From: Candidatus Woesearchaeota archaeon
GTDB lineage: Archaea; Nanobdellota; Nanobdellia; Woesearchaeales; GW2011-AR4
Assembly (NCBI GenBank): GCA_016185915.1
Contig: JACPMP010000035.1
Coordinates: 1-5,051, forward strand
Direction of reading: 5' to 3'
Length of the DNA stretch: 5,051 nt
The position numbers were made by a program, and so were the translations under genes. The notes under the pieces are model-generated. The model saw nothing but the letters and a program-made list of their open reading frames with translations. It ran no database searches and was not told the origin of the DNA. Positions 4,875 through 5,051 of the stretch are shown piece by piece (within the stretch, counting starts at the first letter, position 1; each line of letters starts with the position of its first letter).

Positions 4875-5051
4875 TTAAGCAATGTGCTTAAACAAAACAT
4901 GCCTCTTATCAACATTGACATATTCTGATTTTGTTCTTGCATCTAGTTTGTCCAATAATGTGTTGAATAAAACAAAAGATAATGAAATTCCGCCAGCAAA
5001 TGATAACCTTTCAACTATCACAACTGGAATTAACCCAATCCACAATGCTGG
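4875..5051 (-). CDS. C-terminal end of a membrane protein, 5' partial
   Basis: An open minus-strand frame enters from the right edge and ends at TAA (4877-4875), giving 58 residues. It begins with a hydrophobic helix (PALWIGLIPVVIV), continues with a second hydrophobic segment (LSFAGGISLSFVLFNTLL), and ends with a polar tail (DKLDARTKSEYVNVDKRHVLFKHIA). This looks like the last two membrane helices and cytoplasmic tail of a polytopic protein. I cannot name the family from this piece. It is in the same orientation as the Lrp-family gene but 216 bp away with a T-rich tract between, so it is probably a separate transcript. Confidence 0.65.
   Translation of the reverse strand, partial: PALWIGLIPVVIVERLSFAGGISLSFVLFNTLLDKLDARTKSEYVNVDKRHVLFKHIA

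Overview
The window looks archaeal and strongly AT-rich. The coding regions are spaced by archaeal BRE/TATA-type promoters (purine run followed by TTTAAATA). GGTGG or GAGG ribosome-binding sites sit a few bases before several starts. The gene content also fits an archaeon: an archaeal-type ATPase with a DUF4143 C-terminus, a small Lrp/AsnC regulator and compact operons. I cannot place it to a phylum from this sequence; a DPANN lineage or Thermoplasmata would be guesses.

Layout. Positions 1-1032 (+) hold the 3' part of an AAA-type ATPase with winged-helix and DUF4143 nuclease-like regions, which enters from the left edge. It converges on a block transcribed entirely from the minus strand. Reading that block in transcription order (right to left): the C-terminal end of an unidentified membrane protein (4875-5051); an Lrp/AsnC-family regulator (4230-4658); then two iron-uptake units. 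Unit 1 (3984 down to 2203) encodes an FTR1 permease fused to a C-terminal DUF2318 domain rich in CxxC motifs, followed after 3 bp by a four-helix membrane protein with Cys-Cys motifs resembling MerT/MerC metal-uptake proteins. Unit 2 (2072 down to 1067) encodes a 56-residue glycine-rich membrane mini-protein, followed after 13 bp by a plain FTR1 permease.

The main result is that the two units look like one duplicated, co-regulated metal (probably Fe) uptake system. Both promoters carry the same perfect 14-bp palindrome TTAACAATTGTTAA, centred 27-29 bp downstream of the same TATA sequence, so it should cover the transcription start. Both also share an upstream block of 58 ungapped columns with 48 identities, containing a CGAAATTCG dyad. 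This architecture suggests a repressor operator at the start site plus a conserved upstream element, plausibly read by a DtxR-, MntR- or Fur-like metalloregulator that is not in the window.

The DUF2318 fusion adds an eighth membrane helix. By the positive-inside rule this puts the Cys-rich domain outside the cell, where a donor or redox partner of FTR1 would be expected. No multicopper oxidase, P19 or EfeO/EfeB-like gene is visible. Unit 1 also has an unusually long leader of about 145 nt, with a short open frame rich in Cys-Cys pairs and a second, oppositely facing TATA element. The Lrp gene carries its own 8+3+8 inverted repeat over its promoter, suggestive of autoregulation.
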